From: Psychrobacter sp. NG25
GTDB lineage: Bacteria; Pseudomonadota; Gammaproteobacteria; Pseudomonadales; Moraxellaceae
DNA length: 64,000 nucleotides
Direction of reading: 5' to 3'
Assembly: GCF_015234355.1 (NCBI RefSeq)
Contig: NZ_JADGMV010000001.1
Coordinates: forward strand, 372,001 to 436,000
In this document: positions 34,421 through 43,876 of the stretch, one piece after another
Position numbering within the stretch: position 1 is the stretch's first letter
Layout: each line of letters starts with the position of its first letter
Made by a program: the position numbers and the translations under genes
The notes under the pieces: generated by a model
The model's input: only the letters and a program-made list of their open reading frames with translations
The model's database searches: none
What the model was told of the DNA's origin: nothing

Positions 34421-34565
34421 TTAGGCAATATTAGCTAACGAATTACGTAAAGCCGTAATCTTATGTTGTGCTTCCAAAAGTAAAAGACAGCGGTAATGTA
34501 TTAATAACCACTCGTCTAAATAATCTTAAAATACTTTATTTTTGCGGATGACATAAATGATAGAC

Positions 34566-34599
34566 AAAAAAAAGGCAGCCTAATGGCTGCCTTTTTTTT
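34566..34599. terminator. Bidirectional terminator between the repeat-protein gene and tex
   Basis: GGCAGCC (34574-34580) and GGCTGCC (34585-34591) with a TAAT loop, flanked by 8 A and 8 T. Fits the convergent arrangement. Confidence 0.92.
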
Positions 34600-34627
34600 G
34601 TCTTATAAAACTTAATTGCCCATTAGG

Positions 34628-37165
34628 CTATTTCTTAGTTTTGGTTACACCAGCTTCTTGCAACAGTGCACCGAGGGTACCCAATTTGCCAGGCGCTTCA
34701 GTTTTCTCAGCTCTTGGCGCTTTGCTACGACTATTGCTAGCACTACCTTTGTCCTGACGTTCGCTACGTGGCTTATTTGGTCGCTTGTCAGCAGCTGGAC
34801 GGCTGCTATTTGGGCGACTGCTACGAGGACGACTGACTTTCTCATCAGAGCCAGTTTCTTTAACAATAGGTTTTGCTGCTGAACGTGCTGGTTTTTCAGA
34901 CTCAGGCTTCATGCTGAAACCAATACGACCACGTTTTTCATCAATAGAGATGACACGTACTGACACGATATCGCCCGGCTTGACACGGTTCATGGGATCA
35001 GCGACGAAATCATTGGCCATCTGTGAAATATGAACCAAACCGTCTTGATGAACACCGACATCGACGAAACAACCGAAAGCGGTCACGTTGGTCACGACAC
35101 CTTCAAGCTGCATACCTTCTTCTAAATCTTTGATGCTATTTACATCATCACGGAAGTTCGCCGTCTTAAACTCAGGACGTGGATCACGTGCTGGTTTAGC
35201 CAGTTCGTCTAAAATTGCTTTTATGCTGATATTGTCATCATTAGCAGCAATTGCAGTAGCATCGATAGTATTTAATATTCCATCATTACCGATAATTTCT
35301 GGCAAGGCTTTGCCCGTTTGCGCAAGTAAGCTATCGACCAATGCATAGCTTTCTGGATGCACACCAGTGGCGTCAAGTGGATTACTACCATCATGGATAC
35401 GTAAGAAGCCTGCTGCTTGTTCAAAGGTCTTAGCACCCAAGCGTGGTACATTCTTCAATGACTCGCGACTGTCAAAGGCACCGTGTTCTTTACGATAAGT
35501 GACTATTTGTTGGGCGACATTGCGATTTAAACCAGCGATATGGGCCAAAATAGCAGGGCTAGCAGTGTTCACGTCGACACCAACCGCGTTTACACTATCT
35601 TGAGTCACTTTATCTAGACTATCTGCTAGCTGAGTCTGATTCACATCATGCTGATATTGACCAACACCAATGGCTTTTGGATCAACCTTAACGAGCTCTG
35701 ACAACGGATCTTGCAAGCGGCGAGCGATAGATACCGCGCCACGTACAGAAACATCCATATTGCCAAGCTCATCACTAGCCAGCTCACTGGCTGAATAGAC
35801 AGATGCACCCGACTCGTTAACGATAACTGCTTTGGCTTTTAGCTCAGAATTGGCTGCTAAAATCTCTTTAATCATCGCGTCTGTTTCGCGGCTTGCCGTA
35901 CCATTACCAATAGCCACTAGATCGACGTTATAAGTGCTTAACAATTCATCAATGACTTTTTTGGCTTCACCCATTTTATTGTCAGGTGCAAATGGATAGA
36001 CGGTTGAAACAACAGGCTTGTCTTCGCTGTCTAGCATGACATGGCCTTGAGCATCGACAATCGACATTTTGACACCATGGCGAATACCAGGATCGACACC
36101 TAAAATAACTTTGCGACCAGCAGGCGCTGACATTAATAAGTGCTGCAGGTTGTTTGCAAACACATCAATGGCATCCGCTTCAGCAGTCAGACGTTTTTCA
36201 GTCAATAAGCGATGTTCAATATGCGGACGCCATTTGTCTTTCCATAGGCTGCTAGCCGCTTCTGTTAAAAACTCACGGCGAGCGGCTGGTGCAGTAGCAT
36301 CAACATTGAAATGGCTAATAGCTTTTTCAATAAATGGGGCGTCTTCGCCTTCAATTTTCAGACCTAAGACGTTTTCTTGGCGACCACGTAGCATCGCTAA
36401 TAGGCGATGATTAGGCAGACGAGCTAGGCTTTCGCTGTGCTCAAAGTAATCTTTGAATTTTTCACCGACTTCACGTTTTTCATCACTAGCAACGCTCGAC
36501 ACGATACTGGCCGTCTTGGCAAAACCACTGCGCAAGTTGTCTAGCAAATCTAGCGCTTGCGTCCATTCATCAACGATGATGGCTTGTACACCAGCCAATT
36601 GTTTTTCGATATCGCTGAAATCAACGTCAATCTCATTACCACTATCATCGGTAATGCTAGATTGTACTTGATAGTCTGCTAGTGCCTCTGTTGGGGTAAT
36701 CTCTTGTGTTAGCACCGCTTGGGCAGCAACATCGAGACCAGCAGCACGTGCTTTAGCAGCAGGTGAACGGCGACGTGGACGATATGGTAGATAGATATCT
36801 TCTAACTCAAGCTTAGACGTCGCATTATCGATACGCATCTGCAACTCGTCGGTTAAATTACCTTGTGTGCTGAGCAGCTCAGTAATTTTTAGGCGACGAG
36901 TGGCCATGTCACGCTCGTAATTGAGAGACTTCTCTAACGCTCGCAATTGAGCATCATCAAGATCCTGAGTCTTCTCTTTGCGGTAACGGGCAATAAACGG
37001 AACAGTCGCGCCTTCATCGTAAAGTTTGACAAACGCATTGACTTGAGCAGTCTTAATGCCAAGCGCGCGAGCAAGCTTGTCGTGAATATTCGCGTGTGTG
37101 GTTGCATCCAAAACCTTTGCATTTGTCGAGGTTTGAGATGGCGTTAAGGTATCAGTGCTACTCAT
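34628..37165 (-). CDS. tex: Transcription accessory protein Tex
   Basis: 845 residues. Tex is an RNA/nucleic-acid-binding protein with an N-terminal helical Tex domain (TVPFIARYRKEKT near residue 55), a YqgF-like RNase H fold (ILGVDPGIRHGVKMS), helix-hairpin-helix repeats (VGVDVNTASPAILAHIAGL) and an S1 domain (EGVVTNVTAFGCFVDVGVHQDGLVHIS, about 650-720). After the S1 domain an extra tail of about 90 residues is rich in Lys, Arg, Ser and Pro, so the protein is longer than E. coli Tex (773). A single gene with a bidirectional terminator. The tail might add RNA binding. Confidence 0.95.
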   Translation of the reverse strand: MSSTDTLTPSQTSTNAKVLDATTHANIHDKLARALGIKTAQVNAFVKLYDEGATVPFIARYRKEKTQDLDDAQLRALEKSLNYERDMATRRLKITELLSTQGNLTDELQMRIDNATSKLELEDIYLPYRPRRRSPAAKARAAGLDVAAQAVLTQEITPTEALADYQVQSSITDDSGNEIDVDFSDIEKQLAGVQAIIVDEWTQALDLLDNLRSGFAKTASIVSSVASDEKREVGEKFKDYFEHSESLARLPNHRLLAMLRGRQENVLGLKIEGEDAPFIEKAISHFNVDATAPAARREFLTEAASSLWKDKWRPHIEHRLLTEKRLTAEADAIDVFANNLQHLLMSAPAGRKVILGVDPGIRHGVKMSIVDAQGHVMLDSEDKPVVSTVYPFAPDNKMGEAKKVIDELLSTYNVDLVAIGNGTASRETDAMIKEILAANSELKAKAVIVNESGASVYSASELASDELGNMDVSVRGAVSIARRLQDPLSELVKVDPKAIGVGQYQHDVNQTQLADSLDKVTQDSVNAVGVDVNTASPAILAHIAGLNRNVAQQIVTYRKEHGAFDSRESLKNVPRLGAKTFEQAAGFLRIHDGSNPLDATGVHPESYALVDSLLAQTGKALPEIIGNDGILNTIDATAIAANDDNISIKAILDELAKPARDPRPEFKTANFRDDVNSIKDLEEGMQLEGVVTNVTAFGCFVDVGVHQDGLVHISQMANDFVADPMNRVKPGDIVSVRVISIDEKRGRIGFSMKPESEKPARSAAKPIVKETGSDEKVSRPRSSRPNSSRPAADKRPNKPRSERQDKGSASNSRSKAPRAEKTEAPGKLGTLGALLQEAGVTKTKK

Positions 37166-37544
37166 ATACGTATCAATCGTTGAGAAATGTAGTTTTGCAT
37201 TATAGCAAAAGCTGCATGAATAAAAATCCTTTTTATCTTTTCGTTATTTATCACGTGTTTTATAGCAGAAATCGCCTAATATCATAGGTTCTGTCGCCTT
37301 GTTAAACAAACGCATACAGCATTTGTCCTTATGAGTGATGCAATTAGTTGTGCAATCTTATACACTAAAGTATCAATAACTAAAATATCGGTATGTTCTG
37401 GCACATTGAACAATAGTTTTCAATTAAATGAAGATATTGCTCCTGACCAGAAGTTAGATAATGAGACTGCTTTACCTATAATTTTTTACACATGTTTTTA
37501 TGTATATTTTCTGCTAATAATAATTTTTATAAGAGGATGCCTGT
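37166..37544. other. 379-bp divergent region between tex and ompR
   Basis: Promoter region for both genes. A 73-codon open frame overlapping the ompR start (37331-37552) has no ribosome-binding site and an unlikely composition. No repeat or RNA recognised. Confidence 0.45.
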
Positions 37545-38303
37545 ATGCCTGATAATACCAGCCCCGACACTTTGACTCAGCGTATTTTAGTCGTCGATGA
37601 CGATGCACGTCTGCGCTCGTTGTTACAACGCTTTCTGGAAGACGATGGTTTTGTCGTTCGTACTGCTCATGATGGCAGTCAGATGGACAAATTAATGCAG
37701 CGCGAACTGTTTTCTTTAGTCGTGTTAGATTTGATGCTACCAGGCGAAGACGGTATTAGTATCTGCCAACGTCTGCGCGAAGACAATGGCGACATCCCTA
37801 TCATTATGCTGACTGCTAAAGGTGGCGATGCAGATCGCATTGCAGGACTCGAAGCGGGTGCTGATGATTATCTGCCTAAGCCATTTAATCCAAAAGAGCT
37901 ACTAGCTCGTATCAAAGCCGTATTGCGCCGCCAAAACCGTGAGTTACCTGGAGCACCAAGCCATCAGCTTGAAGTGGTTGAATTTGGGCCATGGACACTA
38001 GATCTATCGACTCGTACGCTCAAACGTGACGGCAACGTTGTTACCTTAACGACAGGTGAGTTTTCGGTATTAAAAGCTCTAGTACAGCATCCACGCGAGC
38101 CATTAACCCGTGACAAACTGATGAACCTTGCACGTGGCCGAGAATGGGGTGCAATGGAGCGTTCTATCGATGTACAAGTATCACGTTTACGTCGCCTGAT
38201 CGAAGACAATCCCTCACAAGCACGCTACATCCAAACGGTTTGGGGTGTGGGCTATGTATTCGTCCCTGACGAAGCAGACATTGAAGCCGTCAAGGGTGAG
38301 TAA
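37545..38303 (+). CDS. ompR: OmpR-family response regulator, close to E. coli OmpR
   Basis: 252 residues. The receiver domain (15-130) has the acidic pocket DDD at 18-20, the phosphoacceptor Asp62 in VVLDLMLPGEDG and Lys in LPKPFNPKELLARI. The winged-helix DNA-binding domain follows, with HPREPLTRDKLMNLARGREW and ERSIDVQVSRLRRLIE, nearly the E. coli OmpR sequence, and the NRELPGAPS linker is also shared. AGAGG precedes the ATG. E. coli places envZ next; here a CobW GTPase gene follows, so the kinase must be encoded elsewhere. Probable targets are porin and envelope genes. Confidence 0.93.
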   Translation: MPDNTSPDTLTQRILVVDDDARLRSLLQRFLEDDGFVVRTAHDGSQMDKLMQRELFSLVVLDLMLPGEDGISICQRLREDNGDIPIIMLTAKGGDADRIAGLEAGADDYLPKPFNPKELLARIKAVLRRQNRELPGAPSHQLEVVEFGPWTLDLSTRTLKRDGNVVTLTTGEFSVLKALVQHPREPLTRDKLMNLARGREWGAMERSIDVQVSRLRRLIEDNPSQARYIQTVWGVGYVFVPDEADIEAVKGE

Positions 38304-38330
38304 CCTTTGACTGACATAATTTTCTTTTAA

Positions 38331-38368
38331 TATAGGCCGTGTTTGCTTACTCATAAACACGGCCTATA
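38331..38368 (+). promoter_or_regulatory. Perfect 14-bp inverted repeat over the CobW start codon
   Basis: TATAGGCCGTGTTT (38331-38344) and AAACACGGCCTATA (38355-38368) are exact reverse complements with a 10-nt loop. No T-tract follows. The right arm occupies the place of the ribosome-binding site and ends on the A of the ATG. It may be an operator, an RNA hairpin controlling initiation, or a weak terminator of ompR. Confidence 0.6.
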
Positions 38369-39561
38369 TGATGAGTATCTCTGTGAAAAAACCTATTATT
38401 TTTCAAAACATACCCTGCACCTTAGTGACAGGGTTTTTGGGTGCCGGAAAGACGACCGTAATCAATCAATTACTGGCTACAAAGCCTACCGATGAGCGTT
38501 GGGCTTTGCTGATTAATGAGTTTGGTCGTATCGGTATTGATGGCGCGCTACTAGCAAGCTCACAAGACAGCAATCTTGAACAACAAAAAATTGCCATTCG
38601 TGAAGTCAATGGTGGCTGTATTTGCTGTACCAGTCAGCTGCCCTTACAAATAGCTATCAGCCGGCTACTCAGTGAGCACCATCCACAGCGCTTGCTCATT
38701 GAGCCTACAGGGCTTGCTCATCCACGTGAACTGATCAATCAACTCGGTGCCCCACATTGGCAAACAGCGCTAAAAATGCAAGCCGTGATAACAGTACTCA
38801 GTGGCAGCCAATGGCAACAAGAAAAGTATCGTACTCAAGAAGGTTTCCAAGCGCATGTCCGTGATGCAGATGCACTGGTGATTAATCGTTACGATCAATT
38901 GCAGGATGGCGACAGACACGCCTTAGTGGAGTGGATAGCCAAGCTAAATTCGCAAGTAAAGATCATCTGGGTACCGTCTGAGCAAGCCACATCTGATATT
39001 AAAAATACTTACCTATTGGCATTGAACGATCAACTGAGCAATTCTAGCCAAATAATTTCGAAACAACGTAAAATAAATATCGCTCACCCCCCCAAATCTG
39101 TTATGGGCTTGCAGCCTCGTAGCGGATCTATATCGACGTCACCGTTATCTGAGCTTTCAACCGAAAGCGACGAAGATCAGAGCAACATAGATACCGATCA
39201 ACCTTACCGCTATCATGAAAAGCAACAAGACATACTACTGGCAGGTTGGCGATTACCCGCACACTATAGGCTAAATGCCGATAACTTGCATAATTGGTTA
39301 TTAAAGTTACCCAACTGGCTACGTATCAAAGGAGTTGTCAATACTACTGAGGGTTGGCTACAGATCAACTTCACCCCTGATAGTCTGACGACCAGCACAG
39401 CCAGCGTGCAGATTGATAGTCGAATAGAAATAATTTTGCAGTTAGACGAAAATGATAATACAGCTAGAGAAGATGTAGCGATTAAATACAAACCTGAATT
39501 ATCAGCAACCGCTATAGATTGGGATACCTGTGATCACGAGCTGATGGCTATGGTTGTATAG
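38368..39561 (+). CDS. CobW/COG0523-family G3E GTPase
   Basis: 397 residues. G3E GTPases of this family deliver metals, often zinc, to target proteins. The Walker A motif is GFLGAGKTT (about residues 22-30), the metal-binding GCICC is in NGGCICCTSQLPLQ, the Walker B is LLIEPTGLAHP and the guanine-specific NRYD motif (in ALVINRYDQL) replaces the usual NKxD. The C-terminal CobW domain begins near 285 after a Ser-rich linker. No histidine-rich stretch. Two ATGs lie together at 38368 and 38371; neither has a clear Shine-Dalgarno because of the inverted repeat. It follows ompR by 64 bp. Confidence 0.87.
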   Translation: MMSISVKKPIIFQNIPCTLVTGFLGAGKTTVINQLLATKPTDERWALLINEFGRIGIDGALLASSQDSNLEQQKIAIREVNGGCICCTSQLPLQIAISRLLSEHHPQRLLIEPTGLAHPRELINQLGAPHWQTALKMQAVITVLSGSQWQQEKYRTQEGFQAHVRDADALVINRYDQLQDGDRHALVEWIAKLNSQVKIIWVPSEQATSDIKNTYLLALNDQLSNSSQIISKQRKINIAHPPKSVMGLQPRSGSISTSPLSELSTESDEDQSNIDTDQPYRYHEKQQDILLAGWRLPAHYRLNADNLHNWLLKLPNWLRIKGVVNTTEGWLQINFTPDSLTTSTASVQIDSRIEIILQLDENDNTAREDVAIKYKPELSATAIDWDTCDHELMAMVV

Positions 39562-39603
39562 CTCATAGCAATAGAATACGTAATTAGATCAAATTATATA
39601 TAC

Positions 39604-39643
39604 AAAAAAAGACCCTGCTATTTTATATAGCAGGGTCTTTTTT
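39604..39643. terminator. Bidirectional terminator after the CobW gene
   Basis: GACCCTGCTA (39611-39620) pairs with TAGCAGGGTC (39628-39637), 7-nt loop, seven A before and six T after. Serves the convergent DksA-like gene too; its stop codon follows at once. Confidence 0.9.
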
Positions 39644-39644
39644 A

Positions 39645-39911
39645 CTAACGTAATTGACTGTCTTTACTACCACGCCGATTGAATATCTCAGCAGCATGAG
39701 CCTCTTGTTCAAGTTCTGTCTGACAACCTACGCAGTGTTGGATACCAGGTACTGCTAACCGTCTTGCCTCTGGAATGGGATTGCCACATTCATCACAAAG
39801 CTCTGCACTAACACCCGTTGGCAACGAACGTCGTGCCCGTTCTAATGCATCATTAACGGTCGCATCCATCTGTTCGTGCTCAGCACCATCTCTTGACCAA
39901 CCACCTGCCAT
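39645..39911 (-). CDS. DksA/TraR-type C4 zinc-finger protein
   Basis: 88 residues. The four-cysteine zinc finger is CDEC...CVGC (residues 39-42 and about 60-63) with the family's GNPIPEARRLAVPG between them, as in E. coli YbiI. The coiled-coil N-terminus of true DksA is missing, so it is the short type. The helix after the finger is Glu-rich. Family members bind the RNA polymerase secondary channel or modulate it; for this short class the function is not established. GGAG lies before the ATG. Confidence 0.88.
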   Translation of the reverse strand: MAGGWSRDGAEHEQMDATVNDALERARRSLPTGVSAELCDECGNPIPEARRLAVPGIQHCVGCQTELEQEAHAAEIFNRRGSKDSQLR

Positions 39912-40062
39912 AACTCCATCCTATTTATTATCATTAGATATTATAAATCACTTTAATAACAGATAGATGGGGTTGTTTATAATTGATTACAACCTACTAC
40001 TAGGTTCAAAAGTCATGTATAAAAGTGTTAAATAACCACATTCCCGAGCAAAAATCACCCTG

Positions 40063-40899
40063 CTAATCTTTTGGTTGCAGCTCGACCACTTGCCCGCGTA
40101 CGCCAATACTCTCATCACTCATTAGACAGACATAGCCTGCCATGATGTCTTCCGGTGTTTTTAGACTCATTGGACTTTCTCCTGGATAAGCATGGGCTCG
40201 CATGTTGGTACGTGTACCGCCAGGATTGATACAGTTAAAACGCAGATTCGTGGTGTTTTGCGTCTCCTGAGTAAAGATATCGCTCATACCTTCTACCGCC
40301 TGCTTTGAAAGTGCGTAAGCGCCCCAGAATGCACGAGGATGTGTACCAACTGTGCTAGAGGTAAAGACAATAGAGCCATTATCCGCATCTTTAAGTAGTG
40401 GTAGTAGCGCTTGGGTGAGCATAAAAGTCGCGGTGAAATTGACTTTCATGACTTGAGCAAAGGTATCGATGTCATACATCTCAAGGGGGGTCAGCTGTCC
40501 GAGCACACCTGCATTATGTAGGATGCCATCTAACTGACCGACCTCTTTATCGATCAGCCCTTCTAGCTGCTGCATTTCAGCATAACTTGCGCCTTCTAGA
40601 TTCATCGGTAACATCGCTGGTTGCTTACCACCAAAACTCTCTATCTCATCATACACATATTCCAGCTTGCTACTAGTACGTCCAAGCAGCAGCACCGTCG
40701 CACCATAGCGAGCGTAGGTTAGTGCAGCGACTCGACCAATACCATCACCGGCACCCGTCACCAAAATAGTTTTACCATCTAAGCAGTTATCAGATGGCAC
40801 AAAACAACGAATATCATCATGAGTTAAAGGTTGCTTGGTGTTTTTCATATCTTGTTGGTCAGCCGATTGGTCAATATTTGCGCTCATGTAATTGCTCAC
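40063..40899 (-). CDS. yciK: YciK-like short-chain dehydrogenase/reductase
   Basis: 278 residues. The Rossmann motif is VTGAGDGIGR (about residues 48-57), the structural NAG is in LHNAGVLG, and the catalytic Ser-Tyr-Lys set lies in TSSTVGTHPRAFWGAYALSKQAVEG. The NPGGTRTNMRAHAYPGE block is typical of the YciK group. It is the last gene of ubiG-mupP-yciK, the order also found in Pseudomonas. Substrate unknown. An N-terminal extension of about 25 residues is Gln/Asp-rich; an alternative internal Met at residue 5 exists. Confidence 0.9.
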   Translation of the reverse strand: MSNYMSANIDQSADQQDMKNTKQPLTHDDIRCFVPSDNCLDGKTILVTGAGDGIGRVAALTYARYGATVLLLGRTSSKLEYVYDEIESFGGKQPAMLPMNLEGASYAEMQQLEGLIDKEVGQLDGILHNAGVLGQLTPLEMYDIDTFAQVMKVNFTATFMLTQALLPLLKDADNGSIVFTSSTVGTHPRAFWGAYALSKQAVEGMSDIFTQETQNTTNLRFNCINPGGTRTNMRAHAYPGESPMSLKTPEDIMAGYVCLMSDESIGVRGQVVELQPKD

Positions 40900-40994
40900 T
40901 GCTTATCGTTTAATAGGTTGGGATATTTTCTTACATTGTCTGATTCAAAGTTATTTATTGGATATTATTTACATCCATACCTTTGCTCAATGAT

Positions 40995-41705
40995 TTATAA
41001 ATAATCAAATTTACCAGATGACAGCAGCAATTTACTTAATTGCTCAGGTGTCTCGGTAATGTAGTCTGCGCCCCACTTCTTTAGATTTTTTTGATCTTGC
41101 GGCGGGATATAACCATATGCTGCCAAAATCGTCGGCATGCCAGCTGCATTGCCAGATTCGATATCGCGTATATGATCGCCAACATAAATCACACAGCCAG
41201 CCGCACCACGAGGTATACCTAGCTTTTCGAGTGCCATATACATAGGTTCTGGATCAGGTTTTGGGCGAGACACGTCATCAGGACAGACCAACACAGCACA
41301 GCGTTCGTCCAATTGCATTGTGTTTAATAGTTTCTCTGCCAAATAACGCGGCTTGTTGGTCACAATACCCCATGGCACTCTTTTCGCTTCGAGGTCTGTA
41401 AGTACTTCCTCTAACTCAGCGAATACACAGCTATCGACACATATATCTGCCTCATAATCATCCAAAAACTGCTGACGAAAATCAAGCAAGGTTTCTTCAC
41501 TGACATCGAGTTGCTCGTTATGTCGTAACATCAACTGTACCATCGCTGAGGCACCGGCAGAAACCTGCTCACGTATCTCCAACTCAGGTGGTGCTTGCCA
41601 GTTGTTTTCGAGGCTCATCTTACCGATGATACGGACAAAGTCAGCAGCAGTATCAATTAAGGTCCCATCAAGGTCAAACAACACTGCTTTTACAAATTGG
41701 GCCAT
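40995..41705 (-). CDS. mupP: HAD phosphatase, MupP (N-acetylmuramate 6-phosphate phosphatase) type
   Basis: 236 residues from the ATG at 41705; a TTG at 41732 in frame was rejected. The HAD motifs are FDLDGTLIDT (nucleophile Asp), TNKPRYLAEKLL and YVGDHIRDIESG. By sequence alone it could be a phosphoglycolate phosphatase (Gph). Its position between ubiG and yciK is the position of mupP in Pseudomonas, where the enzyme acts in peptidoglycan recycling that bypasses fosfomycin-sensitive de novo synthesis. I favour MupP on synteny. amgK and murU are not in the window. Confidence 0.82.
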   Translation of the reverse strand: MAQFVKAVLFDLDGTLIDTAADFVRIIGKMSLENNWQAPPELEIREQVSAGASAMVQLMLRHNEQLDVSEETLLDFRQQFLDDYEADICVDSCVFAELEEVLTDLEAKRVPWGIVTNKPRYLAEKLLNTMQLDERCAVLVCPDDVSRPKPDPEPMYMALEKLGIPRGAAGCVIYVGDHIRDIESGNAAGMPTILAAYGYIPPQDQKNLKKWGADYITETPEQLSKLLLSSGKFDYL

Positions 41706-41782
41706 AGCAAATACTCTCAAGGTGAATAACAAGATTAATAAAATATGATGTCACAAAAGCAACCGAACACAGTATCAGAGAT

Positions 41783-42610
41783 CTAAGCCATTGGCTTTTG
41801 CACAGCAATCATATAATTGACATCGACATTCTGTGCCAGCCAGTAACGCTTGGTCAATGGATTATAATGCAACCCAATGATGTCTTTACGCACAAATCCA
41901 GCATTGCTTGCCATTTTATCTAATTCGGCTGGGGTAATAAACTTGGCATAATCATGGGTACCACGATCGAGTAAGCGCAGTACATATTCTGCTCCAACAA
42001 TAGCAAACAAGTATGACTTGGGGTTACGGTTAATGGTCGAAAGCACACAAACCCCACCTGGTGCTAGCAGATCAAAACAAGCCTGCACAATTGAATTCGG
42101 GTCAGGAACATGCTCAAGCATTTCCATACAACTCACCACATCGAACTGACCTGCATGCGTCTGTGCTAAGGTCTCTACTGGGATATGTTGATATCGTAGA
42201 ATATCCTCTAAGCCGCTCTGCTCTGCATGTAACGCTGCTGCTTTTAAATTTTCAGTACCTAAATCAACCCCCGTCACATCAGCGCCACGACGTGCCATTG
42301 ATTCTGACAATATACCGCCGCCACAACCGACATCCAACACTTTTTTGCCCGCTAATCCAGTCTCAGCTGATTTGCTAGAATCATGGCTTTGATAACTGCG
42401 CTTAACATTTTCTTCTATCCAATTTAAGCGTAATGGATTGATTTCATGTAAGGTTGCAAACGCGCCCGTATTGCTCCACCATTCACTGGCCAAGTTGTTA
42501 AATTTTTCAACTTCGCTAGGATCGACATTGATAGCATTAGCATGGGTATCATTGACGGTGGTATTCGTTTGCTCATTCAAAGAAGGCTGGGAAGATAGAG
42601 CTGAACTCAT
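41783..42610 (-). CDS. ubiG: Ubiquinone biosynthesis O-methyltransferase
   Basis: UbiG performs both O-methylations in ubiquinone synthesis. 275 residues: after an N-terminal extension of about 30 residues the family block KFNNLASEWWSNTGAFATLHEINPLRLNWI appears in pieces, then the SAM-binding VLDVGCGGGILSESMARRGADVTGVDLG and SCMEMLEHVPDP. The later STINRNPKSYLFAIVGAEYVLRLL block, with the membrane-associating helix, and the final TKRYWLAQNVDVNYM are family-typical. AAGGA precedes the ATG. First gene of ubiG-mupP-yciK. Confidence 0.96.
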   Translation of the reverse strand: MSSALSSQPSLNEQTNTTVNDTHANAINVDPSEVEKFNNLASEWWSNTGAFATLHEINPLRLNWIEENVKRSYQSHDSSKSAETGLAGKKVLDVGCGGGILSESMARRGADVTGVDLGTENLKAAALHAEQSGLEDILRYQHIPVETLAQTHAGQFDVVSCMEMLEHVPDPNSIVQACFDLLAPGGVCVLSTINRNPKSYLFAIVGAEYVLRLLDRGTHDYAKFITPAELDKMASNAGFVRKDIIGLHYNPLTKRYWLAQNVDVNYMIAVQKPMA

Positions 42611-43072
42611 AGCGTTTTTCCTTTATTGTCATTATCATGTACAGTACGCAATTATGCGTTTAATATTAGCATGCGAGCAGCAATTTTGTTGTGAGGACAT
42701 CGTCACCGATTGTGAAGTGTGATCACAAACTCTAGCCAATCACTACTTTAAATCGTTTAGGTAGCCATCCTTGGTAATAAGCTCAAGCAGCATACCATTC
42801 AGACGGTCAGACTCTAAAGAACAAGATCAAAAGCCATAAAGATCAATAATGATGAGGGTATATAACAATAAGCAATATACCTTAAATAATAGCTCACAGC
42901 TTTACAACCATTGGTTAAGAATCAGATTCACAAGTACACACATTTTACATTATCATAGTCGATACGCTATTATAGTTAGATTATACTCGACGCTATATCG
43001 TTTATACACTCAAAACTATAGCTATAGAAGCCTACTAACAAACCCTAAGTCTCTACATCTCAAGGATAAAGT
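42611..43072. other. 462-bp divergent region between ubiG and dsbA
   Basis: AT-rich promoter region. Short self-complementary pieces near 42955-43010 are imperfect and were not called. Open frames here lack ribosome-binding sites. Confidence 0.45.
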
Positions 43073-43696
43073 ATGAAACGTGTCATCACACTGACTGGTC
43101 TAGCCATGGCTATTGGTCTTGCCACTACAGGCGCACAAGCCGCTGATTATGTCGCTGGAAAAGACTATCGCGTGCTAGACAATCCAGAAAAAATTAGCGG
43201 TGATGCTATCATTGTTCGTGAGTTTTTTTGGTACGGTTGCCCGCATTGTAACGCGTTGAATCCACATATGGAAAAATGGGCAAAGAACAAAGATAAAGAT
43301 GTTGCCTTCTTCAAAACTCCAGCAGCAATGAATCCTGTTTGGGAAACCAATGCTCGTGGTTTCTATGCAGCGCAGTTATTAGGATTCGAAAGCAAAACAC
43401 ATGATGCCATGTTTGATGCAATCCACAAAGATGGTAAAAAACTGTTTGACCAACAGTCAATAAGCAAATGGTATGGTTCACAAGGTGTTGACGAGAAAAA
43501 ATTCAACAGCCTTTATAATTCATTCGCTGTTGGTACAAAAATTGGTCGCTCACAAGCTGGTGCTAAACGCTATCAAGTATCAGGTGTACCAACGGTTGTG
43601 GTACAAGGTAAATATGTCATCAGTGGTCAAGACGCTACTGTACCTAAGATCGTTGACTTTTTAGTCGATAAAGTTCGTGCTGAAAAGAAAAAATAG
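43073..43696 (+). CDS. dsbA: Periplasmic thiol:disulfide interchange protein DsbA
   Basis: DsbA introduces disulfides into exported proteins. 207 residues: a Sec signal peptide cleaved near AQA|AD (residue 23), then a thioredoxin fold with the active site Cys56-Pro-His-Cys59 (FFWYGCPHC) and the cis-Pro loop in GVPTVVVQGKY. A helical insertion separates them, as in E. coli DsbA. AAGGA at 7-bp spacing precedes the ATG. Single gene with a good terminator. Partner dsbB is not in the window. Confidence 0.95.
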   Translation: MKRVITLTGLAMAIGLATTGAQAADYVAGKDYRVLDNPEKISGDAIIVREFFWYGCPHCNALNPHMEKWAKNKDKDVAFFKTPAAMNPVWETNARGFYAAQLLGFESKTHDAMFDAIHKDGKKLFDQQSISKWYGSQGVDEKKFNSLYNSFAVGTKIGRSQAGAKRYQVSGVPTVVVQGKYVISGQDATVPKIVDFLVDKVRAEKKK

Positions 43697-43744
43697 TATA
43701 GCTTCTATCTATTATATATAGATAAAAGAGAGATTAAGCCATAC

Positions 43745-43777
43745 AAAAAAGCCAATCATATAATGATTGGCTTTTTT
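43745..43777. terminator. Bidirectional terminator between dsbA and darP
   Basis: GCCAATCAT (43751-43759) and ATGATTGGC (43763-43771) with a 3-nt loop, six A before and six T after. Used by both convergent genes. Confidence 0.92.
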
Positions 43778-43876
43778 GCATTTCAGTACTGCTGTTTGAA
43801 TATTTTGGCTAGCCTGTAGGTCTATAAACATGGTAGTGTCTATAAACTAAGCCTGACTATCAAGTTTATACGTTCG

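Noticed and set aside
34110-34428. Cysteine-rich or Val/Ala/Leu-rich proteins on the minus strand across the repeat array
   Set aside because: Open only because the 15-bp repeat contains no stop in those frames; no ribosome-binding site and convergent to the real gene.
37331-37552. A 73-codon open frame ending inside ompR
   Set aside because: No ribosome-binding site and overlaps the well-supported ompR start.
40995-41705. Phosphoglycolate phosphatase (Gph) as the primary call
   Set aside because: The ubiG-mupP-yciK order favours MupP; the sequence alone does not separate the two.
42950-43015. Possible further copy of the CCACTATA repeat (ATAGTCGATACGC)
   Set aside because: Only a short match to the left end; neither terminal repeat nor interior order is present.
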